Assembly: GCA_015178975.1 (NCBI GenBank) | Contig: WHVD01000097.1 | Location: forward strand, 267,405 to 331,404 | DNA length: 64,000 nucleotides | Source: Hysterangium stoloniferum | Taxonomy: Eukaryota; Basidiomycota; Agaricomycetes; Hysterangiales; Hysterangiaceae | Reading direction: 5' to 3' | In this document: one piece after another, positions 45,101-57,222 of the stretch | How positions within the stretch are numbered: the first letter of the stretch is position 1 | How the letters are laid out: each line of letters opens with the position of its first letter | The notes under the pieces: model-generated | The model's input: the letters and a program-made list of their open reading frames with translations, nothing else | Told to the model about the DNA's origin: nothing | Databases searched by the model: none | Position numbers and translations under genes: made by a program

Positions 45101-47258
45101 AAAAATATAGGAAATATAGTCTGACAAGATAGCTACATTCCCATCTGTGAAGAGTACCTCTCACAGCTTCCCTGTCAGATACTCACAGAGTAAGAGTGAC
45201 TTCATCAGTGCATGAAGGCTTGCTTGTATATGTACCCCTGTTTGCAACATTGCCTCAGCAGTCTCTCAGATCAACTCAGAAACTCTTGAACATTATCTTT
45301 TGCTCTGCACTCAAAGGTAACTCAAATACCCCACTATAAGATGAGAGACTGCAATGAATCATGAGCAAAAATGATGCCATCACACTTGCATATCACCAGT
45401 ATGTCTCTTCCATGTGCACCTCATCAAAGCTCTGGCTAGTCAGCATACTTCAAATTATATATGCTAAATAAATTATTTGAGAAAGAATCCACTTATCCAT
45501 CAAAAAACATCAACCACTGATGTACTTGAATAGGAAGCATTGTAATCATCTTCCCTGCATGTCCAAGATAAGAACCTAGGGTAGTAAGGATCCATAACTC
45601 TTCTCCCTTTGCTGTCTTCAAATCCCCCATAGGCTGGACTTTCTCTGGATCCAAGTCTCAGACAAACTGTAACCACCTGACTTTGTGCAGCCATGGCAAA
45701 ATTTCTCTAGCCAGTGTCAAAAGGGGGATAGGCCACAAAGGCTCAGGCTTCAGGCTATTCTTCCAAAGCTCTAATGTACATCTCCCATCTATTTGTGTGT
45801 GGCATCTGCAAATAACCACCAATAATTTTGCAAAATTTGAACATAGCCAAATTTGCTGTGCTGCCATCTGATCAAATCTGCTATACAGTATGCCCTTACC
45901 CTTGTGCTCAGCTCAGTAATGTGCCTTGAGTGACTTCTCATTACTAGCACATGTTTACACAGTCTGCACTGGTAGTAATCCAGGATAATATCTATGCTAT
46001 GATATGGTTTGACCAGGTTTTGTGGCCAAATGTCTTTCATGTCATCCAGCAATGCAATAAGGTCAAACTCCACAGCCAGTTCATCCCCAAAGTTCTTTGG
46101 TACACCCTTGATCTTGTGGTGCTTTTCAGTATGATTGACAGCAATTCTAGGAAATACAACACAATGACAGCCTGTACAGATCAGGAGCCAGCCTCTCTTA
46201 TTGATCATAAACCCAGATGCCATCAATTGATCATCAGTATAAACCTCAGAGGCATGCTGTGGGACCAGAACTTCTGCCTGAGATGAAGACTGTATAGAAT
46301 CCTCAGGGGATAAATCTGGAACAAGGACTTTGATTTGTATGGAAGCATCCTTGGAAGAGTGCTCAATCTGTCTTTGATATCAGACAACCTGCTGCAATTC
46401 AGAGAGTGTGTATCTTCATCCCTGGCATATCTGCAAACCCAACATATCATCAGTGTACAGATTGTCCTCATTTCCATTGTCAACAGCTGACAAATCCTGA
46501 GCCTCTCTAGCAACTTGATCACTTGCCAGATGTTTCAAGTTATACAATGTTCTGGATGTTGACACCTCACCAGAAAATGAACATTGTTTCTTTCCTTGAT
46601 CACTACTCATATATCTGGGGGACTTCTTTTCACACAGACTTACCACAGAAGGCTGCTTGCCATTGTTGCCATCATTGCTGTGAGTTGCTGATAATTCCAG
46701 AGTAGCTGTAGTGACATCTTCATTTAACAGATGCTTCAAATGACCTGAGGGACTACATGTCAGGATCTGGCTAGACAATCACAGAGAATTCCTTCCTTGA
46801 TCACTGCCCAAAGCTCTAGGGGATTTCTTTCCCCATATACTTGCCAGACAAGACAGCTCATTGTCATCTGGTAAACATAACATCAGGAAATATACAAATA
46901 TAAATCAATTGTAAACCTACCTGATGTATCCACACCAATATAATCACCATCTTCAGAATCTGAAGAAAACTCAATGCTCATGAAACAAAATACAAAACTG
47001 TCACAGAAATCATTGCAGCTGCTAAGAGAGGCAAGGTCATCACTAGCATTGGTCTCAACCCCTATGTTAGAACTGTTTCTGCCTTGTTCATCACAAAAAT
47101 CTGAATTAATGGGAGTCATGGCAGGCATCACCATCACTGAGACCTGCAGCACTAGAGATAAGGTTGTCCAAGGAAAATGTCTCAATATTGTCACTCAGAA
47201 GATAACGACCATTCCTATCCATCATGTAACAGCCTCATTTGCCTCAATAAATGTTACA
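42157..47258 (-). pseudogene. RecQ-like (telomere-linked type) helicase gene, broken
   Basis: Reads right to left. The N-terminal acidic/Ser-rich part (47194-46420) is followed by a Cys/His segment, ICTGCHCVVFPRIAVNH (about 46130-46180), like the zinc finger at the start of many fungal RecQ-like proteins. A large middle region (43215-44390) contains WMPLELVPMFVWYLLVLQPL and the motif AGHTSAIVRNHYA (about 43325-43360), reminiscent of the last box of tyrosine recombinases. The helicase core begins with Walker A VVLPTGGGKALLW (42760-42795; Ala where Ser/Thr is usual) and VVVPLVALLADCEW; the DExH position reads EEGH; PPHVIPLLQWEMNIGSWHVI follows. It is truncated at 42157. Many stops and frameshifts, plus a solo LTR at 44533. 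Similar genes are common near fungal chromosome ends. Confidence 0.7.
44533..45165 (-). mobile_element. Solo LTR, variant of family A
   Basis: 633 bp, TGTGAAGAGTTGTGG ... ACCTCTCACA, target duplication GCTTC (44528-44532 and 45166-45170). More diverged than the other A copies. It sits in the helicase pseudogene. Confidence 0.93.
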
Positions 47259-47807
47259 TTGTAAAAAAAAAAACAAAAAACAAAAAAAAAAACAATAATA
47301 TACATACTTTGTCATTGTTCTGATAGCACAATGGAGATAAAATTAATGGTGACAATGAAGTGAATACTGCAAATCACTGGCCAGAGTTCTTCTCTAATAA
47401 AGGAAGAATGTGACTAGAGATCAAAATCAAAATAAATACTAAATCAGAATGGGAGACAAGATGGAGGAAGCAGATGAAGAGGTGTTGGAGGTGAAAAGTG
47501 CCTTTATAAACCAATTTGATCATGGTTTACATTGGGCAGCCCCAAGAGAGAAATGAAGTGGACTTACAGGATGGACTGAAAATAAAAGACAAAAATGGTA
47601 ATGATAAATCAGTACTTGGATTGATAGCAAAGAATTTGAAGGGTTGAGTAAATTACAAAAGCAGAGAATCTCCAACTCCACACACAAGTTCTGGTGACTA
47701 TTTGATGGAGAAATTTTTGAATGGTGACAGAGGATTTTGAATGGCAAAGACATTTTCTCACAGCAATCAAGTTTTTAAACAGTGATGAAGAGGACTTTAG
47801 ATGGTGA
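47259..47807. other. A-rich run and flanking unique sequence
   Basis: 47263-47293 is nearly pure A with a few C. The rest to 47807 has no recognised coding segment and may be the 5' flank of the helicase gene. CAAAG at 47808-47812 is the insertion site of element 4. Confidence 0.4.
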
Positions 47808-47812
47808 CAAAG

Positions 47813-48437
47813 TGTGAAGAGTGGTGGAAGTTCTAACCATTCTATATACGAAGAAAATCAACCATTTAGGTATGACATGAAGATGTATTGACTATCTAAG
47901 TCTAATACAGACTGAACATGTATTGACTGTTTAGTTCAATACAGTCGGGTGAAATAGCTATCTAAAGTAGAATAGAGAGCTAAAATGAATAAGGAGAATC
48001 GACTATGAAGTACGACTGTTCGAGTGTAGAAGAGAATAACGAGAGAGTCAAATAGCAGAGTAGTGCAGATGTAGTCTGCACAGATTGAGATAAAAGTGGA
48101 GTTTTGACTAGTATAGTTCGAAACTCTGATTGCATTGATAGTCAAAGCCCATCTGTGACGGTCGAGATGATACCCCAATCACAACTTACAGGACACTAAT
48201 CGGTGTCTGGGTAAGTCATGGTTGCAGGGTAAAAAGTGTCTGAGTTCTAACTATGGGCACTAGAATACATAAGTCTGGCTTGTATGCACCCATAAGAGTC
48301 AATGTACTGAATACATAGGTCGTTGAACTAATTATATGTGTATAATAAAATAGAGAGAAAGTAGAAATAATAATGGAAATATAGTATGAGCTCATCCAGA
48401 CTATATTTCCTGAGTATATTTCACCGTACCTCTCACA
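47813..48437 (-). repeat. Element 4 3' LTR (family A)
   Basis: 625 bp, preceded by CAAAG and followed on the internal side by GTGCCCCCCAG. Confidence 0.9.
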
Positions 48438-48602
48438 GTGCCCCCCAGATCGAAGAGCTATGTCAAAGATGGTGTCAAAGGACACTTAGAACTCCTCCCC
48501 ATGCATCCTGCAAAGAACCTCCGAGGTGCAGGATAGTGTTTCCCCAGGCAAGATGCTTGGCGTGAAAGGAAAGGGCAATGTCTTCCCACTTCAAAACATC
48601 AT

Positions 48603-49245
48603 TGTGAAGAGTCGCTAGATTCTGACCGTTCAATATATGAAGAATAGTGTTTATTCAACTACTATTAGTAGGTATTGACCGTACAGTACAATACCGTAGA
48701 TTACTAGACTGGCAGTACTAGTAAGGAGACACGCTATGTGTCACAAGAGCAACTGTACAGTTGCTCTTGATGGCTAGAATGAGAGAAGGAAAGAGTTGAC
48801 CTTCACAGTACAACTCGTAGCTAGACATAAGATAGATAATCAACGAGAAGCTGAATATCTAAAGTAAAGATATAGTAGTGCGAGTCGACTATAGTGTCGA
48901 CGAGCGCAAAGACCTTAGAGGGGAACTCAACCTTCGCAGTTTGAGTTCAAAGTACGTTAGTATGCGAGAGAACACTACCTTTATAGGTAGTTGAGACTTT
49001 ACCCTTGACACCTCTCGCTATTCGACGTCTGGGTCATTTACGAGGTGATGTCTGCTGGGTGAAAAGTGTCCATCGTTTGGCGCCGAGAGCGCCCATACGT
49101 ATACACAAAGCTTCGAACTACAAAATAAGGGTATGCTCGAAATATAAAAAGAATGTAAATGAAGAAAATAAAAAGTAAATAATAAAATACTATAATCCAA
49201 CTATTATTCCTTAGTCCAATTATGCATATATGCATACCCTTCACA
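48603..49245 (-). mobile_element. Solo LTR, family C, in element 4 ORF3
   Basis: 643 bp, target duplication ATCAT (48598-48602 and 49246-49250). Palindrome at 48744-48769. Confidence 0.93.
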
Positions 49246-49956
49246 ATCATTGGCAGATGTCAACCCGTCCAGTTTCTGGATTGAAGAGACCCAACGACCG
49301 TAGGCCTTTTGGCACATTTGAATGATGGCGTGAATGCGATCAGTGGAGGTGTCAGTAATGTGGGCAATGAGAGGAGGCCGGGGGTGTAGTGATGCTGGGG
49401 CAGGAGTGGGAAGTGGTGCACAGCTCGCATCTCCACCAGAGGGAAGTCCTCCTGGGGTGTCATAATCCAACAACAGATGCTCCAACAGGTCAACTAGGTC
49501 CACAGCCAAGTGGATCAGTGCATGCTCAGGAAGGACACAAGTAGAGTCAATGAGCAGGGACCGAAACATGGAGAGTTCAACCCGTTTGATATCCTCCGCT
49601 AAATGCAACTGTTCCATAGGGTCATTGACACATAAGTAAAGCTTACTCATGCGGTCCGACAGTGTGAGAGACCCGCTATACCCTTGGATATGCCCTTTAA
49701 GAAGGGGGTGCCACAAGGTTGGCCCCAGTCACATTAACGTGTGTCCCATAGTGAAAATATCAGAGGGGTAGTTAATGGACATGCACATCCAACCTGCCTG
49801 TAAGAAACAAGCCAAGTCAGCTGTGTCTCAAGAGTGAGGGGGAGAGGGTGGCTGTGGCGGGGGGCTGCAAATGGGGTCAGCCAGGAAGGGGTCAATGGCA
49901 AGGGGCTTGTCGGCCTGAACATCAGCCTTCTGCTTCCCCTTCACCTTTTTGCTTAA

Positions 49957-51322
49957 GGTAGGCATCACTTTAGTTCAGCACCTTATATAATCATATTACT
50001 AAGCGCCAAGAGCGGCCAAATTTGCAAATCAAATTTTTGAAAAATTTATTATGAAGTCAAAAAATGAATTGGAGTCACAATAATGGTAGGCATATTAATT
50101 TGAGCTTGTGGTACTTGTTGTGAAGAGTGGTAGAAGTTTCAACCATTCTATATACGAAGAATATCGACCATTTAGGTACAATACCACGATGTATTGACTG
50201 TCTAAGTCTAATACAGGCTGAATGCGTATTGACTGCTTAGTTCAATACGGTAGAGAGAAGTGGCTATCTAAAGTAAGTAGATAGCTAGAACAAATAAGTA
50301 GAATCGACTGTTAAGTGCAATTCTGAACGACTGCTTGAGTGCAAAGTAGAGTAACTAGAGAGTTGGATAATAGAGTAGCGTGGATGTAGTCCACGCAGGT
50401 TGAGATAAGGATTGAGTTTCGACTGGTACAGTTCGAAACTCAGATTGAGTAGATAGCTAAAGCCCGTCTGTGACGGTCGAGACGATACACCAATCACAAC
50501 TTACAGGACACTAACAGGTGTCTGGGTAAGTCGTGGTTGTGGTGTAAAAAGTGTCTGAGTTCTAAACTATGGGTGCTAGAATACATAAGTCTGGCATGTG
50601 TGCGCCCACAAGAGTCGATGTACCGCATACATAGGTCGTCGAACTAATTATAGATATAATAAAAGAGAGAAAACAGAAATAATAAAGGAAATATAGTAAG
50701 AGCTCATCCGACTATATTTCCTGAGTGTATTTCGCCATACCTCTCACACTTGTGCAAGCATGATTGGAGGTAATGTACAATGGCCATGGTATCTTTTGTT
50801 GACCCACGCAGTCTCCACTCCTGACAGTCTGAGACCATAACCTGATATGAACCAGGCAGACCTATTTGCATATCTAGCATGGGAAAACAATGAGATCAGA
50901 TAGTGGGCAGAAGGATAAGAGAAATACCTTCTGATTTGAAGCAAAGGGATATATTTGAATTTAATACAGTTTTCTTTCCCAATTTTAGGCCCTTAAAACA
51001 AGGCTGCCCAATATTTCATGTGATGATTATGTAAGCGGCCAATACTGACACTTGCGAAATTTTGAAAATCTCAGAATCACATGGAAACGAGTTTTTAAGC
51101 ATTCAGAGACTCAAAAAAAAAGTTAAAATTTGTAAGTCCTACTACTTGGCAAGGGTGAATTATTTTTCAAGTTTTAAACCTGAGAACTGGAGGAATGGAT
51201 CCTAACTCCACTTCCCTGGGCTTTAATTACAGATTATCTATGTTGTGGAAGCACAGAAAGGAGTGCGAGTAGGTCACTTTTTTGCTTACATAAACAGGTG
51301 CCAAACTAAAGTGTCGCCTACC
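49957..51322. mobile_element. Non-autonomous DNA transposon with TTAA target duplication
   Basis: Flanked by TTAA (49953-49956 and 51323-51326). Terminal inverted repeats GGTAGGCATCACTTTAGTTC and GGTAGGCGACACTTTAGTTT match at 22 of the first 26 positions. It interrupts element 4 ORF3, whose sequence resumes on each side (compare 55320-55340 in element 3). Native length about 730 bp after removing the LTR at 50119. The inside holds a minus-strand coding-like remnant at 50754-50944 (SAWFISGYGLRLSGVETAWV, then NKRYHGHCTLPP) that I do not recognise. No transposase is present. TTAA duplication is typical of piggyBac-type insertion, but the terminal bases are not the usual piggyBac ones. Confidence 0.8.
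50119..50748 (-). mobile_element. Solo LTR, family A, in the TTAA element
   Basis: 630 bp, target duplication CTTGT (50114-50118 and 50749-50753). Confidence 0.93.
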
Positions 51323-51743
51323 TTAAGGGGGGAGGCTCCTCGAAGACTTCCATGGCTGGGGGAGGTTCCCTGAAGACCTCCGTGGTGGGGAGGGGGGTTC
51401 CTCGAAGACATCCATGACTGAGGGAGGCACCTCAAGGACTTCCTCCATAACTGAGGGAGGTGTTGCAAGGACTTCCTGGATAGGGTGATCAACATCCATC
51501 AATGTAATATTGGGTTGATGAATGGGGCTCCCCAGGGAAACACAAGGTGAGCAGGGAGAGATGGGCAGTAGACTCCATGCTGGCCAGGGAACAAGGGAAG
51601 TGTCTGACACTGCAGGGAACAGTGGTGTTGGGGTAGAGTGGGTGGCGACAAGGGGGTCAGGTGACATGCAGGTGGGTGGGGTTGGCTGTGGTGCTGGAGA
51701 GGGCTTGGGTGCAGGTGAGGGCGGTGGTATGAGGGAAGGTCCT

Positions 51744-53116
51744 TGTTAAGAACTGAAAACTGACTAATGTCGGTGGCCGACAGGGACTGATCGGAAGGAC
51801 TTGGCTTCAGCTTATGTGCTGCGCCCTCACAAATATCCGTAGGGTGTCCTTAGATTTCAGACGAGCGAAGACTAATCCTAAAGAGTTCCTTTTAGCGAGA
51901 TACCGATCGGGACCGAAGGACGAGTCGAGTGTCGGGCCAAGGGGTCGGGGCCGGGAGTGGGCAAGTGCACGTGAAGGCGGATGGGGGGATTCTTAGTATG
52001 AGACTGTTACAGACATATGAGGGTATTCTGAGTCGATATTCTGATTGCCTAGTAACTACAACTACAGCAGGTTCATATACAAGTAACAGGCGTCTAGAAA
52101 ATACTAACAGGGAGAAGGGCGGAAAATGGTATTAACAATAAGCTTGACTAGGAACGGAAGTTTATGATTAGTTCAGAGGCCGATGATAACCGAGAGCGGA
52201 ATTATGATAAAAGGAAATAGTTCAAGGACTACAAATATAGATAGACATATGTGAAACTGTAAAGGGTATGCATATATGCATACCTGGACTAAGGAATAAT
52301 AGCTAAATTATAGTACTTTATTATTTACCTTTTATTTTCTTTCTTTATATTCTTTCTATATTTCGAGCACACCTTGATTTTGTAGTTCGAGGCTTTGTGT
52401 ATACATATGGGCACTCTCGGCGCCAAAAGAGACAGACAACTTTTACCCAGCAGACACCACCTCGCAAACGACCCAGACGTCGAATAGCGAGAGGTGTCAA
52501 GGGTAACGTCTCAACTACCTTTAAAGGTAGTATTCTCTTGCATACTAACGTACTTTGGACTCGAACCGCGAAGGTCGAGTTCCAATCTAAGGTCTTTGCG
52601 CTAGTCGACATTATAGTCGACTCGCGCTATTATTTCTTTACTCTAGATATTCAGCTTCGCGTTGATTATCTATTTTACATCTAGCTACGAGTTGTACCGT
52701 GAAGGTCAACTCTTTCATTCTTTCATTCTAGCCGTCAAGAGCAACTGTACAGTTGCTCTTGTGACACATAGCGTGTCTTCTTACTAGCACAGCTTGTCTA
52801 GTAATCTACAGTATTGTACTGTACGGTCAATATCTGCTAATAGTAGTTGAATAAACACTATTCTTCGTATATCGAACGGTCAGAATCTATCGACTCTTCA
52901 CAGAAACATAGGATAGAATGGATCAACATAATGAAAGGGATGTATCAAAAGTTTAACCAGACAATACAAGTATTTTGACGTGGGCGTAAACAGAGTTTGA
53001 TCATCACAAAAGCATACATCAGCTTCGGGGGCCAATGGTTTCCGAAGTGGTGACTTGAAAACATTGATAAGTGGCGATAACCTCGGGACCGATAGGGTTG
53101 TGACATGGTCGTAACA
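51744..53116 (-). mobile_element. Solo LTR, family E, split by another LTR
   Basis: Reverse copy of 33110-33831: TGTTAAGAACTG ... CATGGTCGTAACA. Target duplication GTCCT (51739-51743 and 53117-53121) in element 4 ORF3. Its native length is about 723 bp; the rest is the family C LTR at 52258-52902. Confidence 0.93.
52258..52902 (+). mobile_element. Solo LTR, family C, inside LTR E
   Basis: 645 bp, TGTAAAGGGTATGC ... CTCTTCACA, target duplication GAAAC (52253-52257 and 52903-52907). A 20-bp palindrome (GGTATGCATATATGCATACC) lies just inside its start, and the 26-bp palindrome at 52736-52761. Confidence 0.95.
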
Positions 53117-53866
53117 GTCCTGCAGAGGAGAGGGGTAATGGTATAGGGGGAAGAGAAGGCAGGTCAGTGGATGGTTCAAGACTTCCTGGCAGCTCTGAAA
53201 AGGGTGTAAAGCGCTGCAGTGGGGGCACAGAAGAAACGGACAGAGGTGGAGAGAGGTGAGTGGAGCTGGATGGCATCACAGGGTCAGCTAGATGATACCC
53301 CCTCCAAACTCTGACAGAAGTTGGCAGTTTTCATTGTTGGTTAGGGTCACTCGTGAAGAAGTGAATGTTGTCAGGAAGTAAAAAACCTTTGTGGCAATCA
53401 GCACCAAGGTACCTGTCATTGTAGGTGGGGTAGCACGATTGGTCATCCTCCGAATTGGATGAGAAATTGATGGGCCCCATCTGGTAGGTTCGTTCCTGGG
53501 GCCCATGTTGGGAAGGAGGTCTGGGAGGTAGTACAACTCCATCCCCATATCACAATTCAATGCTTTGTAGTTTGATCCTCCATACTCTGTCCCAATCATA
53601 GAAGGTGACCCTGTCTTTTCCTTTCCTGCTTTTCTGTCCTACATTCCAAACACATGGTGTGCCCCCATCGCTGCAATCCGTCTCAGCAAAATCCATCCAT
53701 TTATGGCCCGGGGGGGGAGTGATGGTTGAAGGGTTGTTGTTTCCTTCCATTCTCCTCCATTCCTGCCGTGTCTGCTTTGAGGGGACATTATCCCTAGCAC
53801 CCATCTTTCACTGTCCTTCCAAGTACACCTCCCTCCTCTTCCTCTTGAGTATTTTTAATTCCTCCT

Positions 53867-54460
53867 TGTGAAGAGTAGTGGAAGTTCTAACCGTTCTATA
53901 TATGAAGGATATTGACCGTTTAGGTATGACACTAAGATGTATTGACTACTTAGTTCAATACAGTAGAGGGAAGTAGCTATCTAGAATAAGGTAGAGAGCT
54001 AAAACAAATAAGTGGAATTGACTGTCAAGTGCAATTCTGAACGACTGCTCAAGAGTAAAGTAGAGTACTAGAGAGTCAAATAATAGAGTAGCGTGGATGT
54101 GGTCCACGCGAGTTGAGATAAGGATTGAGTTTCGACTGGTACAGTTCGAAACTCTGATAGAGTAGATAGCTAAAGCCCGTCTGTGACGGTCAAGACGATA
54201 CACCAATCACAACTTACAGGACACTAACAGGTGTCTGAGTAAGTCGTGGTTGCGGTGTAAACGTGTCTGAGTTCTAAACTACGGGCGCTAGAATACATAA
54301 GTCTGGCGTGTGTGTGCCCACAAGAGTCGATGTACCACATACATAGGTCGTCGAACTAATTATAGATATAATAAAAGAGAGAAAATAGAAATAATAAAGG
54401 AGATATAGTAAGAGCTCATCCGACTATATTTCCTGAGTGTATTTCGCCATACCTCTCACA
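53867..54460 (-). repeat. Element 3 3' LTR (family A)
   Basis: 594 bp, with the polypurine complement GTGCCCCCCAG on its internal side. Confidence 0.9.
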
Positions 54461-54485
54461 GTGCCCCCCAGGTCGAAGAGCTATG

Positions 54486-56555
54486 TCAAAGAAGATGTCG
54501 AAGGACGCTTGGAACTCCTCCCCATGCGTCCTGCAATGAACCCCCAAGGTGTAGGATAGCGTTGCCCCAGGAGAGACGCTTGGCATGAAAGGAAAGAGCG
54601 ATGTCCTCCCGCCTCAAAGCGTCATTGGTGGATGTCAACCCATCCAGTTTTTGGATTGATGAGACCCAATGACCGTAGGCCTTCTGGTGCGTTTGAATTA
54701 TGGCGCGAACGCGATCAGCGGAAGTGTCAGTAATACAGGCAATGAGAGGGGGTCGAGGGTGTAGTGATGGCGGGGTAGGAGTGATGAGCGGTGTGGAGCT
54801 CATGTCTCCCCCAGGGGGGATTCCTCTCGAAGTGTCCAAATCCGGCAACAGTTGCTCCAACAAGTCAACAAGGTCCACTGCAGAGTGGGTTGGTGTGTGG
54901 TCAGGAAGAACACAAGAAGAGTTGACAAGTAAGAACCGAAACATGGAGAGTTCCACCCGTTCGATATCCTCCGCTAAACGCAGCTGTTCCTTAGGGTCAT
55001 TGACGCATAAATAAAATGTACTCATGTGGTCTGACAACGTGAGAGACCCGCTATACCCCTGGATATGCCCTTTAAGAAGGGGGTGCCGCAGGGTTGGTCC
55101 CAGTCGCGTTAATGTGCATCCCACAGTGAAGATGTCGGAGGGGTAATTAATGGACATGCGCATCCAACTTGACTGGAAGGGACGGGAGGGGCCAGCTGTA
55201 TCCTCAGAGTGGAGGGGAGAGGACGGCTGCGGCAGGGGGCTGCGAATGGGGTGGGCCAGGGGGGGGGGGTCCATGACAAGGGGCTCGTCAGCCTGAGTAT
55301 CGGTTCTTCATTTCCCTTTTGCTTTTTCGCTTAAGGGGGGAGGCTCCTCGAAGACTTCCATTGCCGGGTGTGAAGAGTGGTGGAAGTTCTGACCGTTCTA
55401 TATACGAAGAAATGAGTAAAAAGGAAGGATATTGACCTATTCGGTGCAATATAAGAGGAAGTGAGAGAAAGAGCACGAGATGACGAAGGAGTCAACGAGT
55501 GCGATGGTTTGAGTGGAGGCCTCGACTGTTATAGTTCGAGGCCAGAAGTATTCAGTAGTTCAGATAATGCTAGCTATGTGGTAGCTGACACGTTACCCTG
55601 ATCACTGCTCGTAGTAGACCTAGTTTGTGTCTTACGAGTGGTGGTTCTTGGGTTAAAGTGTGTCTGAGTTCTAATTGGTGCTGAGTGCACCCACAAGTAT
55701 ACACAATGCTTCGAACTAATGAAATATGCAATATTCGAAGAATATGAAAGATAGAAAAATATGAATAGAATATGTAAAATATAAATGAAATAAAAGGAGT
55801 GTTTTACCACAATGATACTGTGGTAAAAGCATACTCCTCACACTGGGGGGGGTTCCTTGGAGACGTCTGTGGCTGAGAGAGGCGCCTCGAGGACTTCCTC
55901 CATAGGCATTGCGAGAACTTCCGGGCTAGGGTGATCAATATCCATTAATGTATCGTTAGGATGCTGAATGGGGCTTCCCAGAGAAATGCAAGGGGAGTAG
56001 GGAGAGGTGGGTGGTGGACTCCACGTTGTCAAGGAAGTGAGGGGAATGTTAGACACTGCAGGGACCAAAGGCGTCGGAGTAGAGTGGGAGGTGACGAGAG
56101 GGTCAGGTGATGTGCGGAGGGGTGAGATTGGCTGCGGTGCCAGAGAAGGCTTGGGTATGGATGAGGACGGTGATATAAGGGAATGTCCTGCGAAGGGGAG
56201 GGGTAGTGGTATAGGGGGAAGAGAAGGCAGCTCGGCAGATGGTACAAGACTTCCCAGTAACTCCGAAAAGGGTGTAAAGCGCTGTAATGTGGGTACGGAA
56301 GAGACTGGCAGAGGTGGAGGGAGATGAGAGAAACTGGATGGGGTTGCAGAGTCTGCTGGATGATACCCTCTCCAAACTCTGACAGAAGTTGGCAGCTTTC
56401 GTCGTTGGTTAGGATCACTCGTGAAGAAGTGAATGTTGTCACAGAGTAGGAAACCTTCATGGCAGTCAGCACCGAGGTACTTGCTGTTGTAGGCGGGGTA
56501 GCGAGATTGGTCATCCTCCGAGTCAGATAAAAGATCACCGGGCCCCATCCGGTAG
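54486..56555 (-). pseudogene. Element 3 ORF3, in two pieces
   Basis: 56555-55848 covers GPGDLLSDSEDDQSRYP, DCHEGFLLCDNIHFFTSDPN, VRVWRGYHPADSA and the Pro-rich linker; 55368-54486 the C-terminal half: WMRMSINYPSDIFTVGCTLT, HPLLKGHIQGYSG, VDLVDLLEQLLPD, PPLIACITDTSADRVRAIIQ, to SVLRHLL and TGA 54486. The C-terminal 262 codons are open, the best-preserved C-terminal half besides GYP2. Here the codon pair at 56399-56404 is still CGACGA. The Lys-rich junction near 55308 has a TGA. Confidence 0.8.
55369..55842 (-). mobile_element. Solo LTR, family B, in element 3 ORF3
   Basis: 474 bp. Flanks CCGGG (55364-55368) and CTGGG (55843-55847): a target duplication in which one copy has lost its CpG. Confidence 0.88.
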
Positions 56556-57197
56556 TGTGAAGAGTTGATAGATTCTGACCGTTCAATATACGAAGAATAG
56601 TGTTTATTCAACTACTATTAGCAGGTATTGACCGTACAGTACAATACTGTAGATTACTAGACAAGCAGTACTAGTAAGAAGACATGCTACGCGTCACAAG
56701 AGCAACTGTACAGTTGCTCTTGACGGCTAGAATGAAAGAATGAAAGAGTTGACCTTCACGGTACAACTCGTAGCTAGATGTAAAATAGATAATCAACGCG
56801 AAGCTGAATATCTAGAGTAAAGAAATAATAGCACAAGTCGACTATAATGTCGACTAGCGCAAAGACCTTAGATTGGAACTCGACCTTCGTGGTTCGAGTC
56901 CAAAGTTCATTAGTATGCAAGAGAATACTACCTTTAAAGGTAGTTGAGACGTTACCCTTGACACCTCTCGCTATTCGACATCTGGGTCGTTTACAAGGTG
57001 GTGTCTGCTGGTAAAAGTGTCTATCCTTTTGGCGCCGAGAGCACCCATACATATACACAAAGCTTCGAACTACAAAATAAAGGTATGCTCGAAATATAGA
57101 AAGAATATAAAGAAAGAAAATAAAAGATAAATAATAAAGTACTATAATCCAACTATTATTCCTTAGTCCAATTATGCATATATGCATACCCTTTACA
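56556..57197 (-). repeat. GYP2 3' LTR (family C)
   Basis: 642 bp, TGTGAAGAGTTGATAG ... CCCTTTACA. The internal side starts GTGCCCCCCAG. Palindrome at 56697-56722. Confidence 0.92.
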
Positions 57198-57222
57198 GTG
57201 CCCCCCAGTTCGAAGGGAGGTG

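Larger units (their letters stand above)
47813..53866 (-). mobile_element. Element 4, 3' part of a Gypsy element
   Basis: Minus strand. Contains the 3' LTR (47813-48437), polypurine tract and ORF3 in four pieces (48463-48602, 49246-49952, 51327-51743, 53117-53866) separated by two solo LTRs and a TTAA-flanked element. At 53866 (CTCCT) element 3 is inserted, so the 5' part lies beyond the right edge of the window. Confidence 0.85.
48463..53866 (-). pseudogene. Element 4 ORF3, in four pieces
   Basis: Same protein family as GYP1 ORF3. 53866-53117 covers EEL.../KRKREVYLEGQ through HKWMDFAETDCSDGGTPC, TFYDWDRVWRIKLQS and the VRVWRGY region; 51743-51327 the Pro-rich linker with PCVSLGSPIHQP and repeated EEVLEVPPSVM units; 49952-49246 the C-terminal half (HPLLKGHIQGYSGSLTLSDR, VELSMFRSLLI, VDLVDLLEHLLL); 48602-48463 the end with HLGGSLQDAWGGV. 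Stops include TGA at 53331 and 48475, where other copies have CGA. Confidence 0.8.
53867..56555 (-). mobile_element. Element 3, 3' part of a Gypsy element
   Basis: Inserted at CTCCT (53862-53866) of element 4 ORF3. 3' LTR 53867-54460, then ORF3 until GYP2 is inserted at GGTAG (56551-56555). The 5' part must lie right of the window. Confidence 0.88.

Noticed and set aside
47263-47293. Poly-A run as the tail of a LINE
   Set aside because: No reverse transcriptase, no target duplication; upstream sequence is the helicase pseudogene on the other strand.
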